Source: GCA-2720975 sp964467985 (GTDB lineage Bacteria; Planctomycetota; UBA1135; GCA-002686595). Taken from it: a stretch of 64,000 bases of DNA. Position numbers and translations under genes: made by a program. The DNA is taken from the NCBI GenBank assembly GCA_964467985.1, contig CAYXTP010000008.1:124001-188000 (forward strand), given 5' to 3'. The notes beneath the pieces were generated by a model. That model made no database searches. It was not told the DNA's origin and saw only the letters and a list, made by a program, of their open reading frames with translations. Shown one piece after another: positions 24,724 through 32,903 of the stretch. Every line of letters begins with the position of its first letter. Positions within the stretch are counted from its first letter, which is position 1.

Positions 24724-27700
24724 ATGATTGCCACTGCATCGCCCCATCGACCCTCTCGGTTGGGCTTGTGCCTCTGTCTGCTCGGTGCCTGTGGCGGAGA
24801 TTCTTCGAAGTCAGAAGGGGGCCCCGATCCGGAACCTGGCGGGACGTCTGACGGAGCCTCTGCGTTGCAGGTATCGCCTGCCCCGGAGCGACTGTTCTCG
24901 AGCCGACTGACTCCCCTCGGTTCTTGGTGGCCCGGGTTGCGCGCCCAGGTCGATCCGGGTTGGGGCAGCGATCCCTGGCCCGAAGAGACCCTGGCTCAAC
25001 TGACCCAGGAGGTGCTCGAGTCGGGCTTGCGAGGCTGGATCACGGGGCGCGAGGAAGTCTTGGGGGCCGTCATCGGTCCTCGTTCCAGCTTTCCGGGGCC
25101 CCTGCGCCCACTTGAGCTCGAGGTCGCGACGATTGGGCCCGAATTCCTCGTCCGCGAGGGCAGGCCTCGGCCCTCTGGCGAAGCTCGGGTTGGCATCGCG
25201 GGTGCCCGGCAGAGACTGGGGGCCCTGCTCGCCGCGCACCGCAACGGGGACTCGGCTGACGTTGAAGTCCGAGTTGACTCCGTTGACTTGGAGGACGGAG
25301 CACTCGCCAGTTCGGGGGTTTTTGTGCGCATCTACAGTCAGACAGACGAGCGCGTGTTGCAGACGAACTTGAGGCTGACGGTACGCTGGCGTTTGGGCAA
25401 TGCGCGTGTCGTGTTGGCGAGCCTGGTGGCCGAGTACTTCCAGGAGGTGCAGGGGCCGGCCCCCCTCTTTGCCGATAGGACGACTCAATTCCTGGGTACT
25501 GACGTTTCCGCAGACAGTTGGTTGTGGCAAGGCGCGCAGCAGTCGTCCGAACGCACCGACAACCTCATCGTGTTTACAGATGTGCACCTAGGCATGCACG
25601 GTTCTGCGATTGGCGACTTGGATGGAGATGGATTGGAAGATGTCTACGTGGCCCGACACGGTGGCACGCCGAACCTCCTGCTGCGGCATCAAGCGGACGG
25701 ATCTGTGCGCGACACGGCGCCGGCAAGTGGCGTGGACTTTTTGGATGACACCAGTGGCGTCCTGATCGTGGACCTCGACGGAGACGGTGCCCGTGATCTT
25801 GCCTTGGGAATTGGGACGCAGGTCGTCCTTTGCTGGAACGATGGCCAGGGGAGATTCCCCGAGCGCACGCTGCTCACGCGATCCTCGCAGGACAAGGTCT
25901 ATAGCCTGGCAGCGGCCGATGCGGATGGAGATGGAGACCTAGATCTCTATGACACGCGCTACTTCGCGAGCAATTACGGAGGCGGCGTTCCGACTCCCTA
26001 CCATGACGCGCACAACGGTGCGCCCAATTCCCTGTGGCGCAACCAGGGGCGTCGCAGCTTTGAGGAGGCTACCGCCGAGGTGGGCTTGGATGCCGGCAAT
26101 GACCGCTTCAGTCTCGTGTCTCTCTGGGAGGATGTTGACGGCGATGGGGACTTGGATCTGTACGTCGTGAACGACTTTGGGAGCAATAACCTCTACCGCA
26201 ATGATCAAGGACAGTTCGTCGATTCCGCCGCCTCCCTAGGACTGGGGGACATGGCGGCGGGCATGGGGATTAGCCCCAGTGACATCAACGGCGACGGGCG
26301 ACTGGATTTTTATGTTTCCAACATGCACACGGCGGCCGGACAGCGAGTGACAGCCAACGAGCGCTTCATGCCTCAGGCTTCGAGCAACCTGCGCGCGCAC
26401 TACCGCGGCCATACACGCGGCAACTCCGTTTTGATCCAAGGGGAAGTAGGTCGCTTTCACGACGGCAGTGCCGCCAGCCTCGCCGCTCCAGGCGGCTGGG
26501 CCTGGGGCGCGGTGCACGTAGATATGAACAACGATGGCTGGGATGAATTCGTTGTGCCAAACGGGTTCATTACCGGTAGGGACTCTCGTGATTTGGCGAG
26601 CTTCTTCTGGCGCTGTGTGGTCAACGCCTCTCCCTCGAACGGTGTGCCCACACCCGACTATCAGAACGCTTGGGCGGGCATCACGCGTCTATCTCAAGTG
26701 CGCGGCTACTGCTGGAACGGAAACGAGCGACACTACACCTACCTGGGTGGGCCGAGCGCCCAGTTCTCGGACATCTCGCGCATGTCGGGCCTGGCCTGGA
26801 AAGAAGATGGTCGGGTCGCCCTGCGCGCGGATTGGGATGGGGATGGTCTCGAAGACCTGATTCTGAAGAACCGCAGCGCACCCGTCTTGCGCTTCATGCA
26901 CAACCAGGCTCAGTCTTCTGGCGCTTTCGTGGCCATTGAACTCGTCGATGGGGGCCCAAACACCGAAGCCGTGGGGGCGCTCGTACGGGTCAAGACCGCT
27001 GAGCGCATTCTGCTGCGCCGGGTCTACGCCGGAGAGGGGTTTCTCGCCGGGCAAAGCAAGCGCCTACATTTTGGTTTGGGCTCGATGGAGGCAGGGGAGA
27101 CTCTCGAATGGGTGCGCGTTACCTGGCCTGACGGCGAAGAACAAGAAGTTCGCGACCTGGCCGTGGGGGAATTGTATCGGTGGGATCGGCGGGAGTCGGG
27201 TCCGCGCACACTGACTCTCGGGGGCGGGCTCCCACCGGGTTCGGCTGCTCAGCCGTTGCCGAGCGCGCCGCTGGCTCCTCGTCCGGATCTGGTGGCCCTT
27301 GAACGGGTGCCCTGCTCGGCACTGAACCTGCCCCGCCTCGAAGGCGAAGCGCTGACCGTGGCTGACTACTCGGGCAACTGCTTGTTGGTGTATCTGTGGG
27401 CTACCTGGGACGGGCAATCCGTTGCAGGCCTGGCGACCTTGGCGGCTGCAAGGGAGCGCCTTGAGCGCGCCGGCCTGAAGATGCACCCGCTCGCGTTTGA
27501 CGGACCGCGGGCTCTCTCGCTTGTCGCCAAAAAGGTGGGTTCTGTGCTGCCCGAGTCTCCCGGCGGCCGAGTGGACCGGCGCACACGTCCGTTGCTCGAG
27601 TTGCTGCTGCAGTCCACCTTGGGAGCCTACGATGATCTGGCCTTGCCGGCTGGCCTGCTGATGGATCCCGATGGCCGCTTGGTTGCTGTGCACATGGGTC

Positions 27701-27912
27701 CTCCCGATGTCGACCGTCTGGTTGATCAAGCGCAGCGACTGCACACCGGTGACGCGCGTGACGCGGGACGCTTCACCTTCGCGTTGACCGGTGGTCGCTG
27801 GCTAGGCGACGGCCCGGCGCGCAACTTCACGCGCGCCATCGAATTCCTTGGCAAGGAACGGGGCGAAGAGGCTTTCGCCGACGAGCTGCAGGCCTTCGTC
27901 GAGCGCCGATAG
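24724..27912 (+). CDS. Large lipoprotein: FG-GAP/VCBS repeats, ASPIC/UnbV, redox-dead thioredoxin-like end
   Basis: 1062 residues. Signal with lipobox LGAC (Cys at about 23). Residues about 290-715 hold calcium-binding FG-GAP/VCBS blades, each marked by an Asp box: DLDGDGLEDVYVA, DLDGDGARDLALG, DADGDGDLDLYDT, DVDGDGDLDLYVV, DINGDGRLDFYVS, DMNNDGWDEFVVP and DWDGDGLEDLILK. An ASPIC/UnbV domain follows (about 735-820; LRRVYAGEGFLAGQSKRLHFGLG, VRVTWPDGEEQEV). The C-terminal 190 residues look like an AhpC/TlpA thioredoxin-like domain (LLVYLWATWDGQSVAGLATL, LPAGLLMDPDGRLVAVHMG), but the CxxC site is replaced by WDGQS, so thiol chemistry is not expected. Related proteins are abundant in planctomycetes; function unknown. 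Confidence 0.87.
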   Translation: MIATASPHRPSRLGLCLCLLGACGGDSSKSEGGPDPEPGGTSDGASALQVSPAPERLFSSRLTPLGSWWPGLRAQVDPGWGSDPWPEETLAQLTQEVLESGLRGWITGREEVLGAVIGPRSSFPGPLRPLELEVATIGPEFLVREGRPRPSGEARVGIAGARQRLGALLAAHRNGDSADVEVRVDSVDLEDGALASSGVFVRIYSQTDERVLQTNLRLTVRWRLGNARVVLASLVAEYFQEVQGPAPLFADRTTQFLGTDVSADSWLWQGAQQSSERTDNLIVFTDVHLGMHGSAIGDLDGDGLEDVYVARHGGTPNLLLRHQADGSVRDTAPASGVDFLDDTSGVLIVDLDGDGARDLALGIGTQVVLCWNDGQGRFPERTLLTRSSQDKVYSLAAADADGDGDLDLYDTRYFASNYGGGVPTPYHDAHNGAPNSLWRNQGRRSFEEATAEVGLDAGNDRFSLVSLWEDVDGDGDLDLYVVNDFGSNNLYRNDQGQFVDSAASLGLGDMAAGMGISPSDINGDGRLDFYVSNMHTAAGQRVTANERFMPQASSNLRAHYRGHTRGNSVLIQGEVGRFHDGSAASLAAPGGWAWGAVHVDMNNDGWDEFVVPNGFITGRDSRDLASFFWRCVVNASPSNGVPTPDYQNAWAGITRLSQVRGYCWNGNERHYTYLGGPSAQFSDISRMSGLAWKEDGRVALRADWDGDGLEDLILKNRSAPVLRFMHNQAQSSGAFVAIELVDGGPNTEAVGALVRVKTAERILLRRVYAGEGFLAGQSKRLHFGLGSMEAGETLEWVRVTWPDGEEQEVRDLAVGELYRWDRRESGPRTLTLGGGLPPGSAAQPLPSAPLAPRPDLVALERVPCSALNLPRLEGEALTVADYSGNCLLVYLWATWDGQSVAGLATLAAARERLERAGLKMHPLAFDGPRALSLVAKKVGSVLPESPGGRVDRRTRPLLELLLQSTLGAYDDLALPAGLLMDPDGRLVAVHMGPPDVDRLVDQAQRLHTGDARDAGRFTFALTGGRWLGDGPARNFTRAIEFLGKERGEEAFADELQAFVERR

Positions 27913-28078
27913 ACGAGGCGGCGGCCTGTGCGCACGGCAACGCTCGAGTCTTGCCGAAGGGCCGGCGCGGGTTGCTCGAGTCAGGGGCCGCAGTGGGCGA
28001 GCCTGGCAGCATTGGTTGAACCAACCGCCGCCCCCGCCCACCCGGGATGACGAATCCACCACCCCTGGGTTACGAACA

Positions 28079-28263
28079 GAACTGACTGGGTTCCGTGGAC
28101 CTGACCACCAACAGCATTCCTTCCCTTGGCCTCACCTGCCGACGTTGGAGCCCACTCGTCGGTACCCGCTGCGTGAGGAGGGGGGGCCTGCTGGTCGTCG
28201 GCCCCTTTTCATTGAAGCTGGGGGCAATTCGCGGAATGAATGCCCACCCAACCCAGTCAGTTC
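28079..28263 (+). repeat. 185-bp dispersed element, copy 1 (terminal inverted repeats)
   Basis: Begins GAACTGACTGGGTT and ends with its exact reverse complement AACCCAGTCAGTTC; around this copy the match extends to 17 bases (28076-28092 with 28250-28266). A near-identical sequence lies at 45389-45572 in the same orientation; I estimate about 80 percent identity, highest in the right half (CCCCTTTTCATTGAAGCTGG shared exactly). Internally there is a second nested pair (GCATTCCTTCC with GGAATGAATGC) and a hairpin GGGGCC/GGCCCC at 28183-28205 followed by TTTT. No open frame fits a transposase, so it is MITE-like or a structured intergenic repeat. It sits between two convergent genes; the rest of the 27913-28279 gap shows nothing clear. 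Confidence 0.85.
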
Positions 28264-28279
28264 TGTCGCGAACCGATTC

Positions 28280-28792
28280 TCAGCGCTGGGGCCAGGCTGT
28301 CCAGCCAGAATCTTGAGGCGCAACGCCCAGTACCGGAGGGGCCGACCCGGGCCCGCTCCACAGTCCTCCCGTGTTGGGGTGGTGCAGAACCCTCCCAGGC
28401 ACGTCAAGCAAGAACGCGGCCCGGCCCGTGCTCGGACTGGAGCGTGGCCACGCGACGAATCGTAGCTCGCCCTCTTCTCCGCGATGCAAGTCAAACAGAT
28501 AGCCGTGGTGCATCAGGAAGCCGGCACCCTCCATCACGCGTGCGTCCCTGAAGCGATGCCTCAGGCTGCTGTTGCCCGCGATCCATGTGGCCAGGTCGGT
28601 TGACAAACCCGGGTCTCCAGCGTTCCCCAGCACGCGCAGTGCGCTTGCGGCATCCTCTTCATTGTTGCTCTGTACGTAGTTCTCCAGCCGTGGCAAGGAC
28701 ACCATGCAGACCAGTAGGGCGATGGCGGCGATGAGCCCCGTGCTCCAACGTAGGTAGCCAGATGACGCTGAAGGGTAGGTGGGCGGCTGCAT
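28280..28792 (-). CDS. Hypothetical single-pass protein, pseudopilin-like
   Basis: 170 residues from the ATG at 28792; a TTG start at 28852 would add 20 residues. After a short Pro/Ser-rich leader there is one hydrophobic helix (about 15-35, LIAAIALLVCMVSLPRLENYV) and then a soluble domain with NNEEDAASALRVLGNAG, GYLFDLHRG, LRFVAWPRS and a Gly/Pro tail. The layout (helix, repeated small residues, GYLFDL box, WP) recalls pilin-like proteins seen in planctomycetes that are sampled next to secretion genes, but no prepilin cleavage motif is obvious. Divergent from cca. Function unknown. Confidence 0.55.
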   Translation of the reverse strand: MQPPTYPSASSGYLRWSTGLIAAIALLVCMVSLPRLENYVQSNNEEDAASALRVLGNAGDPGLSTDLATWIAGNSSLRHRFRDARVMEGAGFLMHHGYLFDLHRGEEGELRFVAWPRSSPSTGRAAFLLDVPGRVLHHPNTGGLWSGPGSAPPVLGVAPQDSGWTAWPQR

Positions 28793-28872
28793 GGAGGAGG
28801 GGCCAGGGCTGGCACCACTGGGATTCTGCCGCAGTCCTGTGCTACGGTTCAAGCGTGTTGCACGAGCCCAAA

Positions 28873-30117
28873 ATGGAGAAGCTGCCCGCGCAGCTGGCCG
28901 AGGCGGCGCGCCACGTTGCGCGGACCCTTGCAGAGAGCGGGTACAGGGGGTGGATCGTGGGTGGTGCCGTGCGCGATCTGGCCTTGGGGCGTACCCCGAA
29001 GGACGTGGATATGGTGTCCGCTGCCCACCCTGACCGGGTGCTGGAGCTATTTGATCAGACCCATGCGGTCGGCAAGGCCTTCGGGATTGTTGTCGTTCGC
29101 GCGGCGGGTTCGGATCTGGAGCTGGCGACCTTCCGCACGGAGTCGGGTTACTCGGACGCGCGCCACCCGGATCGCATTCAGTTTGCCGAGAGTCCCGCGG
29201 TGGACGCTTGCCGTAGGGACTTTACCTGCAATGCCATCTATCTTGACCCGCTGACCGGTGAGCTCTGCGATCCTTGCGACGGCCTGGCTGATCTGCGGGA
29301 GGGCAAGCTGGCCACCGTCGGCGAACCCCAGTCGCGTTTCGCGGAAGACGGTCTGCGGCTCCTGCGCATGGCGCGTTTTGCCGCTCAGTTGGGTCTCGAA
29401 CCCGCAGCGGGGCTGGTGGATGCTGCGGCGGAATGTGTCGACACACTCGACGCGGTGAGTTCGGAACGGGTGCGTGCCGAACTTGAGGGTTGTCTTGGCA
29501 GCGGCGCAGCCGATCGAGCGTTGGAGTTGCTGGAGCGATCCAATCTGATCCCCGCTTGCCTACCGTGGTTTGCTGGCAAGGCCTCGGCTGTGGCCCAAGC
29601 CAGGCAGGTCCTGGCCGCTCTGGGGCCGTCTGCTGCGGGGCCGGCCGGTTGGGCGACTCTGCTCGGTGAAGTCGATGCGGAATCCAGCACCCTCGTGCGG
29701 CGGGCAGACGCCTTGCGGTTCTCGAAAGCGGAGCGACAGGCGCTCTTGCGCACCTCCGAGCTTGCACAGAATTGGGCAACCCTCAGCCTGCAGTCCACCC
29801 CTTTGTCTGAACGAGTCTTTGCGACCCGGGACGAACCTTGGAAGCCGGGCTGGGAGTTGGCTCGCGCACGCTGTGCCGGGCAGCCAGATTGCCCCGCGAG
29901 CGATGCTCTTGCCGCTTGGCGTGAGGGTCTCACTGCCAAGCAATTAAATCCGAAATGTCCGCTCGGGCCGCAGGAGTTGGAGCGAGCGGGGATAGCCCGC
30001 GGGCCCCACTGGTCTCGGTTGATGCGACTTGCACAAGCCGCGGTCATCGACGGGGAACTGACTGATGTGAAGCAAGTTGCGGATTGGCTGAGTCGCAACG
30101 CCGATCAGGACGAGTGA
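28873..30117 (+). CDS. cca: CCA tRNA nucleotidyltransferase / poly(A) polymerase family
   Basis: 414 residues from the ATG at 28873 (GTG at 28855 is an alternative). Class II nucleotidyltransferase landmarks: GWIVGGAVRDLALGR with the catalytic DVDMV, RRDFTCNAIYLDP (motif B), GLADLREGKLATVG, then RFAEDGLRLLRMARFAAQLG (motif D) and a helical C-terminal half. The enzyme adds or repairs the CCA end of tRNAs, which matters since only some tRNA genes encode CCA; the tRNA-Leu in this window does encode it. The family also includes poly(A) polymerases that motif reading cannot separate. Its stop abuts the convergent ubiA-like gene. Confidence 0.88.
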   Translation: MEKLPAQLAEAARHVARTLAESGYRGWIVGGAVRDLALGRTPKDVDMVSAAHPDRVLELFDQTHAVGKAFGIVVVRAAGSDLELATFRTESGYSDARHPDRIQFAESPAVDACRRDFTCNAIYLDPLTGELCDPCDGLADLREGKLATVGEPQSRFAEDGLRLLRMARFAAQLGLEPAAGLVDAAAECVDTLDAVSSERVRAELEGCLGSGAADRALELLERSNLIPACLPWFAGKASAVAQARQVLAALGPSAAGPAGWATLLGEVDAESSTLVRRADALRFSKAERQALLRTSELAQNWATLSLQSTPLSERVFATRDEPWKPGWELARARCAGQPDCPASDALAAWREGLTAKQLNPKCPLGPQELERAGIARGPHWSRLMRLAQAAVIDGELTDVKQVADWLSRNADQDE

Positions 30118-31038
30118 TCAAGTGGGCGGTAGGACCCGGCGTAAGGCGTGGCTGATCGGGACCGCGGCCAAGGCGCCCGCTGCGATCCAGCGCGCCGATT
30201 CTGAATGACCTGCATGCAGAACTGCGAGCGCGGCCATGAATGGCAGAGTTGTGCGCAGGGCGCGCCCCATGGCTCTGCCGATGAGCGGGCGGGTCCAGCC
30301 TCCCTTGGGAGTCGCCCTCAGCAACCATCCTGCAGCACTCCAAGCCAGGCCAACTGAGGCGGCCCACGCCCAGGCACTGGGGGTCGGGAATTGTGCCCAC
30401 CCCAGCGCGGGAATGAGCACCAGCATGGCCGCTGCGCCGCGTAGGTAGAGTGTGGGGCGCCGACCGATTGCCCCACCTTGACCATCCTCAAGGCGTCCGA
30501 GGAGGGATACGCAGGCGATGAATCCGCCGTAGATCAGTGCGGGCAATACGAGCGCCACAGTCGGGGCGGGAGCCTGGGAGCCAGGTACCGCCCAGGCCAG
30601 GGACATCCCCAGGAAGAGGTTGGCTGCGCGACAGGCAGCGAGCAGTAGCGGTCCCAAGAACGGACCTCTGCCCCGGAGATCGTAGAAGACGGCACAGGCG
30701 GCCAAGAGTCCGTAGCCCAGGGCCAGTTGCGCGGAAACCTGCGCGGCCAAGGCAACCCCCAACGCCGGCAGGCCCCATCCCATGGCCCAGGCAAGACGCG
30801 GTGAAATCGCGCCGGACGGTAGTGGACGTCCGGGGCGAGTCTGTGCGTCCGCGACGCGGTCCGCCCAGTCGTTGAGTGCCATGGCGCCGTGATAGATCAA
30901 CAAACTCGCGGCCACCAACAGCCACGGAGCTGGGCCCCCAGGCCACAGGCCGCCATATCCCAGGAGCACACCAACGATGACGTCGGCCGCCGCTGAAGGA
31001 GCCAGGGAGAGGCGTAGCAGGCGGGCGAACGCGAGCAT
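30118..31038 (-). CDS. UbiA-family prenyltransferase
   Basis: 306 residues, eight to nine hydrophobic segments. The first Asp-rich motif is clear: NDWADRVADAQTRPGRPLPSG (about 56-76), which binds prenyl diphosphate through magnesium. The second usual Asp motif is weaker (LLGRLEDGQGG around residue 182-192). UbiA enzymes attach prenyl chains to aromatic or other acceptors. Acceptor unknown; no quinone, heme or chlorophyll gene is adjacent. It follows rseP by 14 bases on the same strand and could share its transcript. Confidence 0.85.
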   Translation of the reverse strand: MLAFARLLRLSLAPSAAADVIVGVLLGYGGLWPGGPAPWLLVAASLLIYHGAMALNDWADRVADAQTRPGRPLPSGAISPRLAWAMGWGLPALGVALAAQVSAQLALGYGLLAACAVFYDLRGRGPFLGPLLLAACRAANLFLGMSLAWAVPGSQAPAPTVALVLPALIYGGFIACVSLLGRLEDGQGGAIGRRPTLYLRGAAAMLVLIPALGWAQFPTPSAWAWAASVGLAWSAAGWLLRATPKGGWTRPLIGRAMGRALRTTLPFMAALAVLHAGHSESARWIAAGALAAVPISHALRRVLPPT

Positions 31039-31052
31039 GGCGCGGTGGCGAC

Positions 31053-32903
31053 CTAGTTGCCCGTAGGCAGGAAGCGCAGGATGTCTTGGTAAGTCACGTA
31101 GATCGTCAGAGTGAGGATCACGACCAGACCCACAACTTGGCTATAGCCCAAGGTGCGCTCCGACACGGGCGAGCCTTTGATCGCCTCCACGATGCAGAAG
31201 GCCAGGTGGCCCCCGTCCAGGACCGGGATGGGAAGCACGTTGATGAACGCCAGGTTGATGCTGAGCATGCACAAGAAGAAGAAGAGCTTGGCCCATCCCT
31301 GGGCTGCCCAGTCATAGGAAACAGCCCCGATCGTGATAACGCCGCCCAAGTTCTCGGTTGAGACCTCGCGCAGGAACATTTTCTTCAGGGTCAGCCAGGA
31401 GTCCGTCAGGAATCTCCAGGAGGCTTCAGTCCCGGCGCGAATCGATCCCATGAAGCTCTCGGTCTGGTAGATGCCCGAGGCTCCCTCCAAGCCGATTCCG
31501 TATTGCGGACGCTGTTGCAAGGCAGGTTGAATGGCCAGCGTTACCGCTTGAGTGACTCCCGCCGCATCGCGCCGGTCCAGGGTGAACTGAGTCGCGCCTT
31601 CTTCTTCCGCCCGATCGCGGGTGATCTTGAGCACTTCTTGCCAGGTGCTCACAGACTTGCCGTCCACGCTGCGGATCTGGTCGCCAATTTGCAGTCCCGC
31701 GGCTAGAGCCGCCCCCTCATCCATTGCGGATGCAAGGGCTGAGTTCGGGTCGTAACCCAGGAAGACATCTCGCTCGATGGCGACCACTTCCAGGTCTGTC
31801 GGCCGGCTTGGGCACTCCACCTGAATGGGGGGCAAGGCCGAATCTGCCGGCTGCAGGAGCACCAGGAGGGGGCCGCTCGAAGACCTGTCGCGTAGGGCAT
31901 CCCCCAAGTCCGCAGAGTTGAGAATGGTGTGCCCGTCGATTTGTAGCAACCGCGCTCCCTTGACCAACCCCAGCCTGTTGATCCATGGGCTCGGCCGCAG
32001 ATCCTTGATGAGGTTGGAGAGGGGTTCGATACCGAAGAAGCGATCCTCCGTCGACTCGACGCTGGGGTCGACGTGGATTTGTAGCTCTTCAGCATTGCGC
32101 AGGACGCGCAGCGTGACGGCTCTCCCGTCCCGCAATGACCAATCCAGCTGCCGCACCAGGCTGAGTCCGTCTGGCGTGTCCAGTACCGCGAGCAGTTGGT
32201 CCCCGCTGCGCAGGCCCGCTGCTGAGGCGGCACTCTCTTCGACAACGCGCAGGATGTGCTGCGGGTCGACGCCGGGGCCGACACCAATCTGCCTGAACCC
32301 TCCGCGTGAGGAGTAGACCGGCGTGATAGACAGGTGTTCGGTGGTTGCCGAGCCGGGGTAGCGCACGGCGAAGTCGATGGGGCCTGCGCTAGACAAGGCC
32401 ACTTCGTTGGGGATGTGGAAGAAGTCGTAGACCTCATCTCCATCCACCGCCAAGATTTCGGTTCCGGCGGGCAGACCCGCGTGCCAGGCAGGGGTGCCCT
32501 GCGCGGGCGCGGCGATGATCGGCCGCAGCACGGGCACTCCCGACGACAGAACCAAGGGGAAGACCAGCAGGGCAAAGATCACATTCATGATCACTCCGCC
32601 CGAGTAAATGAAGAACCGCTGCCCAACGGATTTGCCTTGCAGTTCATCCGGGGCGGGCGTGCGCGATGCATCCGGAAACTCACCGGCCATCTTGACGTAA
32701 CCCCCAAGGGGCAGCCACGCAACCTGGTACAGGGTCCCCCCGCGCTTGAAGCCAAACATGCGGGGGCCGAAACCGAGGCTGAAAACATCCGCACGGACGC
32801 CGCACATGCGGGCCGCGATGAAGTGGCCTGCCTCGTGCACGAAGATGACGAGGCCGATTCCAAAGATGACCTGCAGGATGCGGGCGAAGTCGACGAGGTT
32901 CAT
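31053..32903 (-). CDS. rseP: RseP-type site-2 intramembrane metalloprotease
   Basis: 616 residues. Zinc motif HEAGH at 23-27 in the first transmembrane helix (FVHEAGHFIAARMCG), LPLGGYVKMAGE after it, and the third zinc ligand in PIPVLDGGHL near the C-terminus. Between lie PDZ-type segments (GLPAGTEILAVDGDEV, AGLRSGDQLLAVL, GLQIGDQIRSVDGKSV), apparently three rather than the two of E. coli RseP, which explains the extra length of about 165 residues. Such enzymes cleave anti-sigma factors or signal-peptide remnants in the inner membrane. Start overlaps the dxr stop (ATGA). Confidence 0.92.
   Translation of the reverse strand: MNLVDFARILQVIFGIGLVIFVHEAGHFIAARMCGVRADVFSLGFGPRMFGFKRGGTLYQVAWLPLGGYVKMAGEFPDASRTPAPDELQGKSVGQRFFIYSGGVIMNVIFALLVFPLVLSSGVPVLRPIIAAPAQGTPAWHAGLPAGTEILAVDGDEVYDFFHIPNEVALSSAGPIDFAVRYPGSATTEHLSITPVYSSRGGFRQIGVGPGVDPQHILRVVEESAASAAGLRSGDQLLAVLDTPDGLSLVRQLDWSLRDGRAVTLRVLRNAEELQIHVDPSVESTEDRFFGIEPLSNLIKDLRPSPWINRLGLVKGARLLQIDGHTILNSADLGDALRDRSSSGPLLVLLQPADSALPPIQVECPSRPTDLEVVAIERDVFLGYDPNSALASAMDEGAALAAGLQIGDQIRSVDGKSVSTWQEVLKITRDRAEEEGATQFTLDRRDAAGVTQAVTLAIQPALQQRPQYGIGLEGASGIYQTESFMGSIRAGTEASWRFLTDSWLTLKKMFLREVSTENLGGVITIGAVSYDWAAQGWAKLFFFLCMLSINLAFINVLPIPVLDGGHLAFCIVEAIKGSPVSERTLGYSQVVGLVVILTLTIYVTYQDILRFLPTGN

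Noticed and set aside
25610..26880. Repeated Asp-box codons (GATGGAGATGG-like) as possible CRISPR or tandem DNA repeats
   Set aside because: They are spaced irregularly and encode FG-GAP/VCBS calcium loops inside one gene.
28079..28263. Full insertion sequence or integron attC site
   Set aside because: No transposase or integrase frame in or near either copy, and the inverted ends do not match attC R/L box consensus; kept only as a dispersed element.
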